NCBI RefSeq assembly: GCF_011759705.1
Contig: NZ_JAAOZF010000001.1
Location: 1,733,152-1,797,151 of the forward strand
Length of the DNA stretch: 64,000 nucleotides
Direction of reading: 5' to 3'
Origin: Microbacterium ulmi
GTDB lineage: Bacteria > Actinomycetota > Actinomycetes > Actinomycetales > Microbacteriaceae
The position numbers and the translations under genes were made by a program. Shown here one piece after another: positions 9,103-17,598 of this stretch. The notes beneath the pieces were generated by a model. It ran no database searches and was not told the origin of the DNA. It saw only the letters and a program-made list of their open reading frames with translations. The first letter of the stretch is position 1, and each line of letters begins with the position of its first letter.

Positions 9103-9913
9103 TCGGATGAGGGCGGATGCGGGAGCCGCGGCCGCCCGGCCCCTGGCGTCCGATCCCGGGGAGGGGCCGCGCAGGCCCGTCATCGGCCTCACGACGTACC
9201 TCGAGCAGGCCAGGCAGGGGGTGTGGGACGTGCGCGCCGCGTTCCTGCCGCAGCAGTACTTCACATCGGTGACGGATGCCGGGGGCATCGCGGTGCTGCT
9301 GCCGCCGCAGCCGTCCCCTGACCAGACGGCGGAAGCCGTGCTCGACGGCCTCGACGGCCTCATCCTCACGGGCGGCCTCGACGTGCAGCCCGAGCTGTAC
9401 GGCGCGCAGCGGCATCCTCTCACCGATCCGGCACGCCCCGACCGCGACGAGTGGGAGCTGGCCCTGTTCCGCGGCGCGGAGCGGCGACGGATGCCCGTGC
9501 TCGCGATCTGCCGCGGGCTGCAGCTGGTCAACGTCGCGCGCGGAGGCACGCTGCACCAGCACCTCCCCGAGGCTCTCGGCACGGAGCGGTATCGCCTCGG
9601 AGGCGGCGTCTTCGCGACCAACACCGTCGAGATCGCCGCAGGGACCGCCCTCGCAGGCCTGCTCGGGGCAGGGGAGTTCGACGTGCACAGCTACCACCAC
9701 CAGGGCGTCGACCGGCTCGGGGACGGGCTCGTCGCGACGGCGCAGACCGACGACGGGCTCGTGCAGGCGTTCGAGTCGGACGGCGACTCGTATCTCGTCG
9801 GCGTGCAGTGGCATCCCGAGGAGAACGCGGACGACAAGCGGCTGTTCGAGGGCATCGTCGCGGAGGCGGCGACGTATTCCGCTTCGCGCATGCGCGGGGA
9901 GCGGGCGTCATGA
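9083..9913 (+). CDS. Class I glutamine amidotransferase-like gamma-glutamyl hydrolase (PuuD type)
   Basis: The protein is 276 residues from GTG 9083, which has GGGAG 7 bp upstream and overlaps the synthetase stop by 20 bp. ATG 9107 is a shorter alternative. The triad of the peptidase C26/PuuD family is intact: nucleophile Cys143 in ICRGLQLVN, and His244 and Glu246 in VQWHPEE. The oxyanion-loop motif LTGGLDVQP is present. Enzymes of this family hydrolyse gamma-glutamyl amides released after amine oxidation. Placed between a gamma-glutamyl-amine synthetase and an aldehyde dehydrogenase, it likely removes the glutamyl group at the end of the pathway. The start codon of the next gene lies inside its stop (ATGA). 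Confidence 0.88.
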   Translation: MASNGSDRMRADAGAAAARPLASDPGEGPRRPVIGLTTYLEQARQGVWDVRAAFLPQQYFTSVTDAGGIAVLLPPQPSPDQTAEAVLDGLDGLILTGGLDVQPELYGAQRHPLTDPARPDRDEWELALFRGAERRRMPVLAICRGLQLVNVARGGTLHQHLPEALGTERYRLGGGVFATNTVEIAAGTALAGLLGAGEFDVHSYHHQGVDRLGDGLVATAQTDDGLVQAFESDGDSYLVGVQWHPEENADDKRLFEGIVAEAATYSASRMRGERAS

Positions 9914-11268
9914 GCACGTTCACGCTCGTGAACCCCGCGACGGGCGAGGCGTTCCGCGAGATGCCACGCGCGACGGTCGACGAGACGGATGCCGCGATCG
10001 CCCGCGCCGTGCGCGCGCAGGTGTCATGGGCCGCGCTCCCGCCACTCGCACGCGCGGACGCACTGCGAGCGTTCGCCCGGACCGTCCGGGAGCACGCCGA
10101 GGAGCTCGCACAGCTCGAAGTGCGCAACTCGGGCCACCCGATTGGGTCGGCACGGTGGGAGGCGTCCCACGTCGCGCAGGTGCTCGACTACTACGCGGGG
10201 GCGCCCGAGAGGCTGAGCGGTCGGCAGATCCCGGTCGCGGGCGGTATCGACGTCACGTTCCACGAGCCCTACGGCGTCGTCGGCGTCATCGTGCCGTGGA
10301 ACTTCCCCATGACGATCGCGTCGTGGGGCTTCGCGCCGGCGCTCGCGGCGGGCAACGCCGTCGTGCTCAAGCCCGCAGAGCTCACGCCGCTCACCGCCGT
10401 GCGCCTGGGCGAGCTCGCCCTGCTCGCGGGGCTCCCGGAGGGGCTCTTCCAGGTGGTCACGGGCTCGGGCTCGGTCGTCGGGCAGCGGTTCGTGTCGCAC
10501 CCGGACGTGCGCAAGGTCGTGTTCACGGGGTCGACCGACGTCGGGGTCGAGGTCGCCGCCGGCTGCGCTCGCGGGCTCAAGCCCGTGACGCTCGAGCTCG
10601 GCGGCAAGAGCGCCAACATCGTCTTCGCCGACGGCGACCTCGAGAAGGCCGCCGCGACGGCTCCCGGCGCCGTGTTCGACAACGCAGGGCAGGACTGCTG
10701 CGCGCGCAGCCGCATCCTCGTGCAGCGTTCCGTATACGACCGGTTCCTCGAGCTGCTCGAGCCCGCCGTCGCCGCATGGCGGGTGGGAGACCCCGCCCTC
10801 GAGACCACCGAGATGGGCCCGCTCATCTCCTCGGCCCACCGCTCGTCGGTCGAGGGCTTCCTCGATGGCGTCGACATCGCGTTCCGGGGCTCGGCGCCCA
10901 CGGGTGACGGGTTCTGGCTCGCGCCAGCCGTCGTGCTGGCCTCTCCGGCGGATCGGATCGCGCGCGAAGAGGTGTTCGGACCCGTCGTCGCCGTGCTCCC
11001 GTTCGACGACGAGGCCGATGCGATCCGCCTCGCGAACGACACGATCTACGGTCTCGCGGGGTCGCTGTGGACAGAGAACCTCGGCCGCGCCGTGCGTGTC
11101 GCGCGAGCGGTCGAGAGCGGGGTCCTCTCGGTCAACTCCCATGCGTCGGTCCGGTACTGGACGCCCTTCGGCGGGATGAAGGCATCCGGCCTCGGCCGCG
11201 AGCTGGGTCCGGATGCCGCGGAGCACTTCACCGAGACCAAGAACGTCTTCTTCGCGACGGACGCGTGA
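9910..11268 (+). CDS. NAD(P)-dependent aldehyde dehydrogenase
   Basis: The protein is 452 residues, with ATG overlapping the upstream stop by 4 bp. It is a full ALDH-superfamily protein: nucleotide-binding VPWNFPM and FTGST motifs, general base Glu229 in LELGGKS, and catalytic Cys263 in FDNAGQDCCARSR. The C-terminal PFGGMKASGLGREL motif is typical of betaine-aldehyde/gamma-aminobutyraldehyde dehydrogenases. In context it should oxidise the gamma-glutamyl aldehyde made after deamination of a glutamylated amine, the PuuC step. No PuuB-type amine oxidase is seen in the window, so the oxidation that makes the aldehyde must be done by another gene. Confidence 0.9.
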   Translation: MSTFTLVNPATGEAFREMPRATVDETDAAIARAVRAQVSWAALPPLARADALRAFARTVREHAEELAQLEVRNSGHPIGSARWEASHVAQVLDYYAGAPERLSGRQIPVAGGIDVTFHEPYGVVGVIVPWNFPMTIASWGFAPALAAGNAVVLKPAELTPLTAVRLGELALLAGLPEGLFQVVTGSGSVVGQRFVSHPDVRKVVFTGSTDVGVEVAAGCARGLKPVTLELGGKSANIVFADGDLEKAAATAPGAVFDNAGQDCCARSRILVQRSVYDRFLELLEPAVAAWRVGDPALETTEMGPLISSAHRSSVEGFLDGVDIAFRGSAPTGDGFWLAPAVVLASPADRIAREEVFGPVVAVLPFDDEADAIRLANDTIYGLAGSLWTENLGRAVRVARAVESGVLSVNSHASVRYWTPFGGMKASGLGRELGPDAAEHFTETKNVFFATDA

Positions 11269-11306
11269 TGCCCGGATCCATGCTCCTTCGCACGCTTCAG
11301 AACACC

Positions 11307-11330
11307 CGTGTCCCAGGCGGACCGGACACG
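11307..11330. promoter_or_regulatory. Inverted repeat between the aldehyde dehydrogenase and SDR genes
   Basis: A 7-bp inverted repeat (CGTGTCC / GGACACG) with a 10-nt spacer lies in the 120-bp gap before the SDR gene. It could be a hairpin that separates the SDR from the upstream operon or a regulator site. Position and symmetry are visible; the role is a guess. Confidence 0.35.
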
Positions 11331-11388
11331 CGCAGCGCCTGTTCGGCCCATGTAAGGCACGAACGACAGAGAGGTTGGGGTCACTGAC

Positions 11389-12162
11389 ATGGACCTGACA
11401 CAGCGACTCGAGGACCGCGTCGCGATCATCACCGGCGGAGCCTCCGGAATCGGTCTCGCGACGGCGCACCGGTTCGCCGCGGAGGGCGCCACGGTCGTGA
11501 TCGCGGACGTGGACCCTACGACGGGGGAGGCCGCGGCATCCGAGGTCGGCGGAGTGTTCCGGCGTGTCGACGTGGCCGACGAGACGCTCGTCGACGAGCT
11601 GTTCGACGGCGTCTTCGACCAGTTCGGGCGCCTCGACATCGCGTTCAACAACGCCGGCATCTCGCCCGCCGACGACGACTCGATCGAGACGACCGAGCTG
11701 CCCGCGTGGGACCGCGTGCAGGACGTCAACCTGAAGAGCGTGTACCTGTGCTCGCGCGCCGCCCTCCGGCACATGGTGCCGCAGGGGCGCGGCTCGATCA
11801 TCAACACGGCGTCGTTCGTCGCCCTGCTGGGCTCTGCGACGTCGCAGATCTCGTACACGGCCTCGAAAGGCGGCGTGCTCGCGATGACCCGTGAACTGGG
11901 CGTGCAGTTCGCACGGCAGGGCATCCGCGTGAACGCCCTCTGCCCCGGGCCGGTGAACACCCCGCTGCTGCAGGAGCTCTTCGCGAAGGATCCCGAGCGT
12001 GCGCAGCGCCGGCTCGTGCACGTGCCGATGGGCCGCTTCGCCGAGGCCGACGAGCTCGCGGCGGCCGTCGCGTTCCTCGCGTCGGACGACGCGTCGTTCA
12101 TCACAGCGTCGACGTTCGTCGTCGATGGCGGCATCACGAGCGCGTACGTCACGCCGCTCTAG
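11389..12162 (+). CDS. SDR-family NAD(P)-dependent oxidoreductase
   Basis: This 257-residue classical short-chain dehydrogenase has the TGGASGIGLA nucleotide-binding motif near the N-terminus, NNAG, the active-site Tyr-x3-Lys as YTASK, and a C-terminal DGGITSAYV close to the usual end. An AGAGAGGTTG ribosome site precedes the ATG. It lies between the aldehyde dehydrogenase and a FadR-type regulator, an arrangement also known around the ethanolamine-glutamylating synthetase of Streptomyces, so a role in amine or aldehyde turnover is plausible. The substrate cannot be read from sequence. Confidence 0.88.
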   Translation: MDLTQRLEDRVAIITGGASGIGLATAHRFAAEGATVVIADVDPTTGEAAASEVGGVFRRVDVADETLVDELFDGVFDQFGRLDIAFNNAGISPADDDSIETTELPAWDRVQDVNLKSVYLCSRAALRHMVPQGRGSIINTASFVALLGSATSQISYTASKGGVLAMTRELGVQFARQGIRVNALCPGPVNTPLLQELFAKDPERAQRRLVHVPMGRFAEADELAAAVAFLASDDASFITASTFVVDGGITSAYVTPL

Positions 12163-12252
12163 GAGCAGAGGCCATGAGCGCGATTCGACGTGAGTGCCGC
12201 GGGAGGATGCCGCACGCGGCGCCGCGCGGCACCCTCGTCCACGATAGGCACA

Positions 12253-12337
12253 CTCCGAGAGTCGGAGAATCGCTCCGGATGCGGACGATCTGCGCGCATC
12301 CCTCCGACGTTCGGCGCATCCTCCGAGCTTGCGGAGG
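12253..12337. promoter_or_regulatory. Two candidate operator palindromes upstream of the FadR-type regulator
   Basis: Two inverted repeats built on the same half-site lie in the 202-bp gap before the regulator: CTCCGA-gag-TCGGAG at 12253-12267 and CCTCCG-agcttg-CGGAGG at 12320-12337. Shared CTCCG/CGGAG half-sites next to a GntR-family gene suggest autoregulation. The binding protein is inferred only from proximity. Confidence 0.45.
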
Positions 12338-12364
12338 CCGCACGGCGGGAAACGGCGGGATGTC

Positions 12365-13081
12365 ATGACGGTCGAGCCGCTGCCCGAAGTGCGCAGGGTC
12401 GTCTACCGGCCGGTGCGCGAGGGGAACGCCCTCGAGGACACCGTCGCGCGCCTCGTGCAGACGATCCGGCTCGGCGTCGTCGGCCCGGGGGAGTCGCTCC
12501 CCGCCGAGCGCGAGCTCGCCGTGCTGTACGCCGTGAGCCGCGACACCGTGCGCGAGGCGATCCGAGAGCTCGCCGACACGGGGTACCTCGTGCGCCGCCG
12601 CGGCCGGTACGGAGGCACGTTCGTCGCTGATCCGCTCCCGCGTCCCGCCGACCCGGGGGTCGTGCCGGCGGTCGAGCTCGACGACGTCCTCGGCCTGCGC
12701 CGCGTGCTCGAGGCGGGTGCGGCGCGGGCGGCGGCGGGGCGCACGCTGTCGCCCGAGGTGCGCGAGGAGCTGTGGCTCCGGCACGAGGCTGCGTGCGAGG
12801 CGGACGCGGAGGGCTACCGTCGCGCCGACACGCTCCTGCATCTCACGATCGCCGAGCTCGCCCGCATCCCGTCGCTCGTCGCCCTCCTCGCCGAGAACCG
12901 CGCGCGCGTCAACGCGTGGCTCGACACGTTCCCGCTTCTGCCGCGCAACATCGAGCACTCGAACACGCAGCACGAGCAGCTCGTGACCGCGATCCTCGCG
13001 GGGCGGGCGGATGCCGCTGAGGCGGCTGTGCTCGACCACCTGGCCGGGTCGGAGGCCCTGCTCCGCGGCTTCCTCGCGTAA
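12365..13081 (+). CDS. FadR-subfamily GntR transcriptional regulator
   Basis: The protein is 238 residues from ATG 12365; an upstream in-frame TTG at 12329 gives 12 more residues. The N-terminal winged helix reads GESLPAERELAVLYAVSRDT followed by VREAIRELADTGYLVRRRGRYGGTFV, and an all-alpha FCD ligand domain fills the second half. The FCD metal-ligand residues usual in the family are visible in part (ADTLLHLTIAELAR, NTQHEQLVTAI). It closes the amine-catabolism cluster and probably controls it. The ligand may be the amine or a glutamyl intermediate, which is an inference. Confidence 0.85.
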   Translation: MTVEPLPEVRRVVYRPVREGNALEDTVARLVQTIRLGVVGPGESLPAERELAVLYAVSRDTVREAIRELADTGYLVRRRGRYGGTFVADPLPRPADPGVVPAVELDDVLGLRRVLEAGAARAAAGRTLSPEVREELWLRHEAACEADAEGYRRADTLLHLTIAELARIPSLVALLAENRARVNAWLDTFPLLPRNIEHSNTQHEQLVTAILAGRADAAEAAVLDHLAGSEALLRGFLA

Positions 13082-13252
13082 GCGGGCTGCCTGGTGTTCG
13101 GCGCGTCGATCGCGCTGCGCGCGGTTGGGGGAGCGCCGGCTCCTGTCCCGTCGCGCCATCCTGCCCGGTTCGGACCGCCCGGCGCGTCGACCCGGCCGCG
13201 CGGCGGGCGGGCAGGGCGCGGGCCGAATGATCGTCCCGGCTACGCTGGATCC

Positions 13253-13663
13253 GTGGCATCCGGCAAGAAGCGCTCGTCGAAGAAGGAACCCCTCGAGTTC
13301 CGCAACACGGCGCTGACCGACGCGCTGCAGACGCAGGACATGGCCGCCGTCGCGTTCGCTCTCCGCCATGGTCCCACGGTCGTCCCGCTCATGAAGCCGG
13401 GTCAGCGCGACGACCCGCTGGACGCGGGCGAGGTCTGGACATACCGCGACCCGAGCACCGGCGACCTCGCGCTCCTGCTGTTCAGCGATGCCGCCCACAA
13501 GCCCGCGACGCTCCCGCCCGCCGTCGCGCTCCAGTCGCCGGCGTGGCTGCGCGCCTTCCTGTCGACGCACGAACGCGAGATCACGACCGTCTTCTTCGAC
13601 ATCGCGGGCCCGCATCCTCTCCAGGCATCGCCCGCCGACATCATCGCCGCCCTCGACGCCTGA
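13253..13663 (+). CDS. Small conserved protein, SseB-like fold possible
   Basis: The protein is 136 residues from GTG 13253. The longer open frame upstream encodes a low-complexity Pro/Arg/Gly stretch and was rejected. The N-terminus is Lys/Ser rich (ASGKKRSSKKEPLEF), followed by a compact domain with FALRHGPTVVPLMKPGQ and ALLLFSDAAHKPATLPP. The strand-helix pattern resembles the SseB N-terminal domain, a weak similarity. Related proteins in Microbacteriaceae are often labelled dehydrogenase, but no nucleotide-binding motif is present here. The function is unknown. Confidence 0.7.
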   Translation: MASGKKRSSKKEPLEFRNTALTDALQTQDMAAVAFALRHGPTVVPLMKPGQRDDPLDAGEVWTYRDPSTGDLALLLFSDAAHKPATLPPAVALQSPAWLRAFLSTHEREITTVFFDIAGPHPLQASPADIIAALDA

Positions 13664-13690
13664 GTCCCCGCCCGCCCTCGACGTGTGGCC

Positions 13691-13773
13691 TCGACGTGCG
13701 AATTCGCGCCCGCCCTCGACGTGCGAATTCGCGCCCGCCCTCGACGTGCGAATTCGCGCCCGCCCTCGACGTG
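13691..13773. repeat. 25-bp tandem repeat, three full copies plus a partial
   Basis: Identical 25-bp units start at 13691, 13716 and 13741 (first bases TCGACGTGCGAATTC), and a partial fourth starts at 13766. Each full unit contains the perfect palindrome GCGAATTCGC (13698, 13723 and 13748). The array lies between the convergent genes at 13253-13663 and radA. The flanks carry further looser TCGACG-containing copies (about 13656, 13678 and 13784), so the array seems to have grown from a degenerate repeat. Confidence 0.9.
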
Positions 13774-13823
13774 TGACCACGACGCCTGGCCTCGACGCCG
13801 GACCTCGGCCGGGCCCCGGGTGC

Positions 13824-15191
13824 TCAGAACTCCGGCACGCCCTCGGGCCGCGCGGGTCGTCCGCGGGCCGAGAGGTCGTCGAGCGCTCCTCGGAGCGTCT
13901 GGGACGCGGCGTCCACGACCGTCTTGTACCCCAGCCGTGCCGCCTCGGCGCGACGCTGCGCGCCCTGCGTCACCGGCCGGATCTCGCCTGCGAGCGTCAG
14001 CTCGCCGATCGCGGCGGTGCCGCGCGGCAGCGACTGGTCGCTGACGGCGTTCGCGACCGCGACGGCGATCGCGAGGTCGGCAGCGGGCTCGACGAGCCGC
14101 ACGCCGCCAACGGTGGAGACGTAGACGTCGAGCTTCGAGACGGGGATGCGCGCGCGGCGCTCGAGCACGGCCAGCACCATCGCGACCCGGGACGCGTCGA
14201 CGCCGTTGACGACGCGGCGAGGATTGGGCGCCGAGGTGTCGACCGTGAGCGCCTGGATCTCGACCGGCATCGCCCGTCGCCCCTCGAGCGCGATCGTCAC
14301 GCAGGTTCCGGGCACGGGGGCGCCGTGACCGAGGAAGAGCGCGCTCGGATCGGGCACCTCCGCGATGCCGTCGCCGGTCATGTCGAAGCATCCGACCTCG
14401 TCGGTGGGACCGAAGCGGTTCTTCAGAGCACGCACGAATCGCAGCGACGTCTGGCGGTCGCCCTCGAACTGGCAGACGACGTCGACGAGGTGCTCGAGGA
14501 TGCGGGGGCCCGCGATCGAGCCGTCTTTCGTGACGTGCCCGACGATCACGACGGGAAGAGACCGGTCTTTCGCGACGCGGATCAGGGTGGACGCGACCTC
14601 GCGCACCTGCGACGGGTGCCCCGCCATGCCCTCCGACATCGCGGACGAGACCGTCTGCACGGAGTCGACGATGAGCAGGTCGGGGCGGACGTCGTCGACG
14701 TGACCGAGGATCGTGGCGAGGTCCGTCTCGGACGCGAGGTACAGCTCGTCGTGCAGCGCGCCCGTGCGCTCGGCGCGCAGGCGCACCTGAGCCGTCGACT
14801 CCTCGGCGCTCGCGTACAGCACGCGACGCCCTGCGCGAGCCGACTGCGCCGCGACTTCGAGCAGGAGCGTCGACTTGCCGACGCCCGGCTCACCCGAGAG
14901 CAGGATCGCGGCGCCGGGGACGATGCCCCCGCCGAGCACGCGATCGAACTCGCCGACGCCCGTCGTGCGGCGGGGGGTCTCGCGTGTGTCGAGATGCGTG
15001 ATCGGCCGCGCCGTGCGATCGGCTGACGGGGCGATCGCCGTCACGGATCGCGTCAGACCCGTAGGCTCGGACGCCTCGACGACCGTGCCCCACTGCTGGC
15101 ACTCTGCACAGCGCCCGACCCATTTGAGGGTCGCCCAGCCGCACTCCGTGCACCGGTACGGTGCTGCCTGCGTCGGGCGTCGGGCTGCCAT
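13824..15191 (-). CDS. radA: DNA repair protein RadA
   Basis: This 455-residue protein matches the normal RadA length. In order it has a C4 zinc finger (Cys14, Cys17, Cys28, Cys31), the RecA-like core with Walker A GEPGVGKST, the RadA-specific LKNRFG motif in FVRALKNRFGPTDEVG, and a Lon-protease-like C-terminal domain ending near TLRGALDDLSARG. RadA is a DnaB-like helicase that promotes branch migration during recombination. The gene is a stand-alone minus-strand unit; the 297 bp upstream, before lactate dehydrogenase, contain no convincing gene. Confidence 0.97.
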   Translation of the reverse strand: MAARRPTQAAPYRCTECGWATLKWVGRCAECQQWGTVVEASEPTGLTRSVTAIAPSADRTARPITHLDTRETPRRTTGVGEFDRVLGGGIVPGAAILLSGEPGVGKSTLLLEVAAQSARAGRRVLYASAEESTAQVRLRAERTGALHDELYLASETDLATILGHVDDVRPDLLIVDSVQTVSSAMSEGMAGHPSQVREVASTLIRVAKDRSLPVVIVGHVTKDGSIAGPRILEHLVDVVCQFEGDRQTSLRFVRALKNRFGPTDEVGCFDMTGDGIAEVPDPSALFLGHGAPVPGTCVTIALEGRRAMPVEIQALTVDTSAPNPRRVVNGVDASRVAMVLAVLERRARIPVSKLDVYVSTVGGVRLVEPAADLAIAVAVANAVSDQSLPRGTAAIGELTLAGEIRPVTQGAQRRAEAARLGYKTVVDAASQTLRGALDDLSARGRPARPEGVPEF

Positions 15192-15488
15192 GCGTTCAGG
15201 TTAGCCCCGAGCCCCGACATCCCCGCTCGGCGCGTCCGGCAGGCGGCGAGTGGTGCTGCGCCGGATGCCGCAGCCCCACGAAGCGCCGGATGCAGCATCC
15301 CGCGGCCGGTCCTCTCCGAGCTCCTTCCGCGACTGCGGATGCATCGACCTGCCCTCACGACCCCGGACCGCTGTGGCCCCATCTCGCCGGATGCATCCGG
15401 CTGCGCCCCGCAGGCCGCGCTCGCACGCCCGACCCAAGATCGCGGACGAGCCGATCGTGGACGGGCCGCGGCATCCGCCCCCGGCTCG

Positions 15489-16445
15489 TCAGCCCCGCAG
15501 GGAGGTCGCGACGTCGCGCAGCGCGTCGGCGGAGCGACGGAACAGGCCCAGCTCGCTCACCGAGAACTGCGTCTCGCGGATCGGCACGGCACCCGTCGCG
15601 CTCACGATCGACGGCACCGACAGGGCGACCCCGTCGACGCCGTGGAAGTCGTGCAGCACGGGGCTCACGGGCATGACGGCGTGCTCGTCGTTCAGGATCG
15701 CCTCGACGATGCGCGCGCTCGACAGGCCGATCGCGTAGTTGGTCGCGCCCTTGCCCTGGATGACCTTGTACGCGGCGTCGCGCACGTCGACGGCGATCTG
15801 ATCGAGCTCGTCGGCCGTGAACTTGGGCTGGCCGTCGAGCGGCACCCAGTCGAGGATCGGCACCGTGCCGATCGTCGCATGCGACCACAGGGGGAACTCC
15901 GTGTCGCCGTGCTCGCCGACGATGTAGGCGTGGACGCTCGAGGTGGACACCCCCGCGCGACGGGCGAGCAGCCACCGTAGTCGCGACGTGTCGAGCACCG
16001 TGCCGGACGCGAAGATCTGCTCGGGCGGCAGGCCCGTCGCCTCCTGCGCGAGGACCGTCAGCACGTCGCACGGGTTCGTCACGACGACGTAGATCGCGTT
16101 GGGGGCGACCGAGAGCAGCTGGGGCATCATCGATCGCAGGATGCCCGCGTTGACGCCCGCGAGCTCGATGCGGGTCTGACCGGGCTTCTGCTTGGCGCCC
16201 GCCGTGATGACGACGACATGCGAGCCCTCGATGACCGAGATGTCGCTGCCGCCGACGATGTCGCTCGACCCCGTGAACTGCGTGCCGTGCGCGAGGTCGA
16301 GCACCTCCGCTTCGGCCTTCTCCGTGGCGATGTCGTACAGGGCGACGTGCCGTGCGGAGCCTCGGATGAGGGCCGCATAGGCGACGCTCGAGCCGACGCT
16401 GCCGGCGCCGACGACGGTGACTTTCGAGTTCTCGATCACGCTCAT
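15489..16445 (-). CDS. ldh: L-lactate dehydrogenase
   Basis: The protein is 318 residues from the ATG giving MSVIENSKVTVVGAGSVGSS. The Rossmann motif VGAGSVGSSVAYA is at the N-terminus, the proton-acceptor His is in VGEHGDTEFPLWS, and the substrate-binding Arg/Asp region VVTNPCDVLT/LDTSRLR is intact. The specificity loop KQKPGQTR carries the Gln typical of lactate rather than malate dehydrogenase. It interconverts pyruvate and L-lactate with NADH in the cytosol. It is monocistronic in this window. Confidence 0.95.
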   Translation of the reverse strand: MSVIENSKVTVVGAGSVGSSVAYAALIRGSARHVALYDIATEKAEAEVLDLAHGTQFTGSSDIVGGSDISVIEGSHVVVITAGAKQKPGQTRIELAGVNAGILRSMMPQLLSVAPNAIYVVVTNPCDVLTVLAQEATGLPPEQIFASGTVLDTSRLRWLLARRAGVSTSSVHAYIVGEHGDTEFPLWSHATIGTVPILDWVPLDGQPKFTADELDQIAVDVRDAAYKVIQGKGATNYAIGLSSARIVEAILNDEHAVMPVSPVLHDFHGVDGVALSVPSIVSATGAVPIRETQFSVSELGLFRRSADALRDVATSLRG

Positions 16446-16601
16446 GCGCTCAGTCTGGCAGGGGCGGATGCCGCGGGCCAGAGTCATCCGCGGGGATGAC
16501 GCAGGACGCGGCATCCGCTCACCGAAACGGCCCCCAGCGTTGTGGCACCGTCGTAGCCTGGGACGCGGATGCGGCGCGCGTCGATCGGAACGGAGACCGG
16601 C

Positions 16602-17459
16602 ATGGAGCTCGGACTGCACATCGCGGACTTCACCTGGAGCACAGGGCCCGACCGGCTCGGACCCGCTCTCGCACGGCACGTGCGCAATGCGGAGGCGGCG
16701 GGCATCGAGCGCATCACGGTCATGGACCACTTCTGGCAGCTGCCGGGCATCGGGCCGGAGGACCACGAGATGCTCGAGGCGTACGCGACGCTCGGGTTCA
16801 TCGCGGCGCACACCGAGAAGGCGCTGCTGCACACGCTCGTGACGGGCGTCATCTATCGGCATCCGTCGCTGCTCGCGAAGGCGGTCACGACACTGAACGT
16901 CCTCTCGGGCGGACGCGTCGGCCTCGGCATCGGCGCTGCGTGGAACGAGCAGGAGTCACGCGGACTCGGTCTGCCGTTCCCGCCGGTCGCCGAGCGGTTC
17001 CGGCAGCTCGAGGACACGATCCGGATCTGCCTGCAGATGTGGTCGGGATCGGAGGAGCCGTTCGACGGGGCCGTCTTCCACCTGGAGCGCACGCTCAACT
17101 CGCCGCAGAGCGTCTCGCGTCCGCATCCGTACCTCATGATCGGCGGCGGAGGCGAGCGCAAGACCCTGCGGCTCGTCGCGCAGTACGCCGACGCGTGCAA
17201 CCTCTCGGGTGCTCAGGATGTCGCGCACAAGCTCGACGTCTTGCGCGGCCACTGCGACGACGTCGGACGCGACTATGACGACATCGAGAAGACGGCGATG
17301 ATCGGCGTGCGGCCGAGCTCGACCGTCGACGAGGTGGCGGCCGAGCTCACGCGCCTCGGCGAGGCGGGATTCACCGCGACGTATGTCTTCTCGGTCGGCA
17401 TCACAGAGCCCGAGCGGGTCGTCGAGCTCCTGACCGACGCGCGCCGGAAGCTCGCATAG
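16602..17459 (+). CDS. Luciferase-like (LLM) flavin/F420-dependent oxidoreductase
   Basis: The protein is 285 residues from ATG 16602, with GGAG seven bases upstream; an in-frame start 33 bp further up is less likely. The TIM-barrel LLM fold is indicated by GLHIADFTWSTGPDRLGPAL, the ERITVMDHFWQLPGIG segment and the GRVGLGIGAAWNEQE motif. F420-dependent members of this group are common in actinobacteria. The cofactor choice (F420 or FMN) and the substrate are not readable. It stands alone between the divergent ldh and the convergent two-component genes. Confidence 0.85.
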   Translation: MELGLHIADFTWSTGPDRLGPALARHVRNAEAAGIERITVMDHFWQLPGIGPEDHEMLEAYATLGFIAAHTEKALLHTLVTGVIYRHPSLLAKAVTTLNVLSGGRVGLGIGAAWNEQESRGLGLPFPPVAERFRQLEDTIRICLQMWSGSEEPFDGAVFHLERTLNSPQSVSRPHPYLMIGGGGERKTLRLVAQYADACNLSGAQDVAHKLDVLRGHCDDVGRDYDDIEKTAMIGVRPSSTVDEVAAELTRLGEAGFTATYVFSVGITEPERVVELLTDARRKLA

Positions 17460-17598
17460 CGGGACGGAAGAGACCGGCAGCACGAGCACGAGCCCGACCT
17501 GGGCGAGGCTGCAGCGAGATTCACGACCTGCCGCCCGCTGAGCGGAAGGACGATCTGCTGCACGAAGGTCCGGATCAGCGCGCCGAAGGTCCCTCGGA

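Noticed and set aside
12174-12368. A 64-codon plus-strand ORF before the FadR-type gene
   Set aside because: It runs through the candidate operator palindromes, overlaps the regulator start in another frame and has no recognisable sequence.
13691-13773. Possible CRISPR array
   Set aside because: The 25-bp units are directly adjacent with no unique spacers, there are only three copies, and no cas genes are nearby.
15192-15488. Several overlapping open frames of 80-170 codons between radA and ldh
   Set aside because: All are Arg/Pro/Ser-rich frames produced by high GC, on both strands at once, without ribosome sites or domains.
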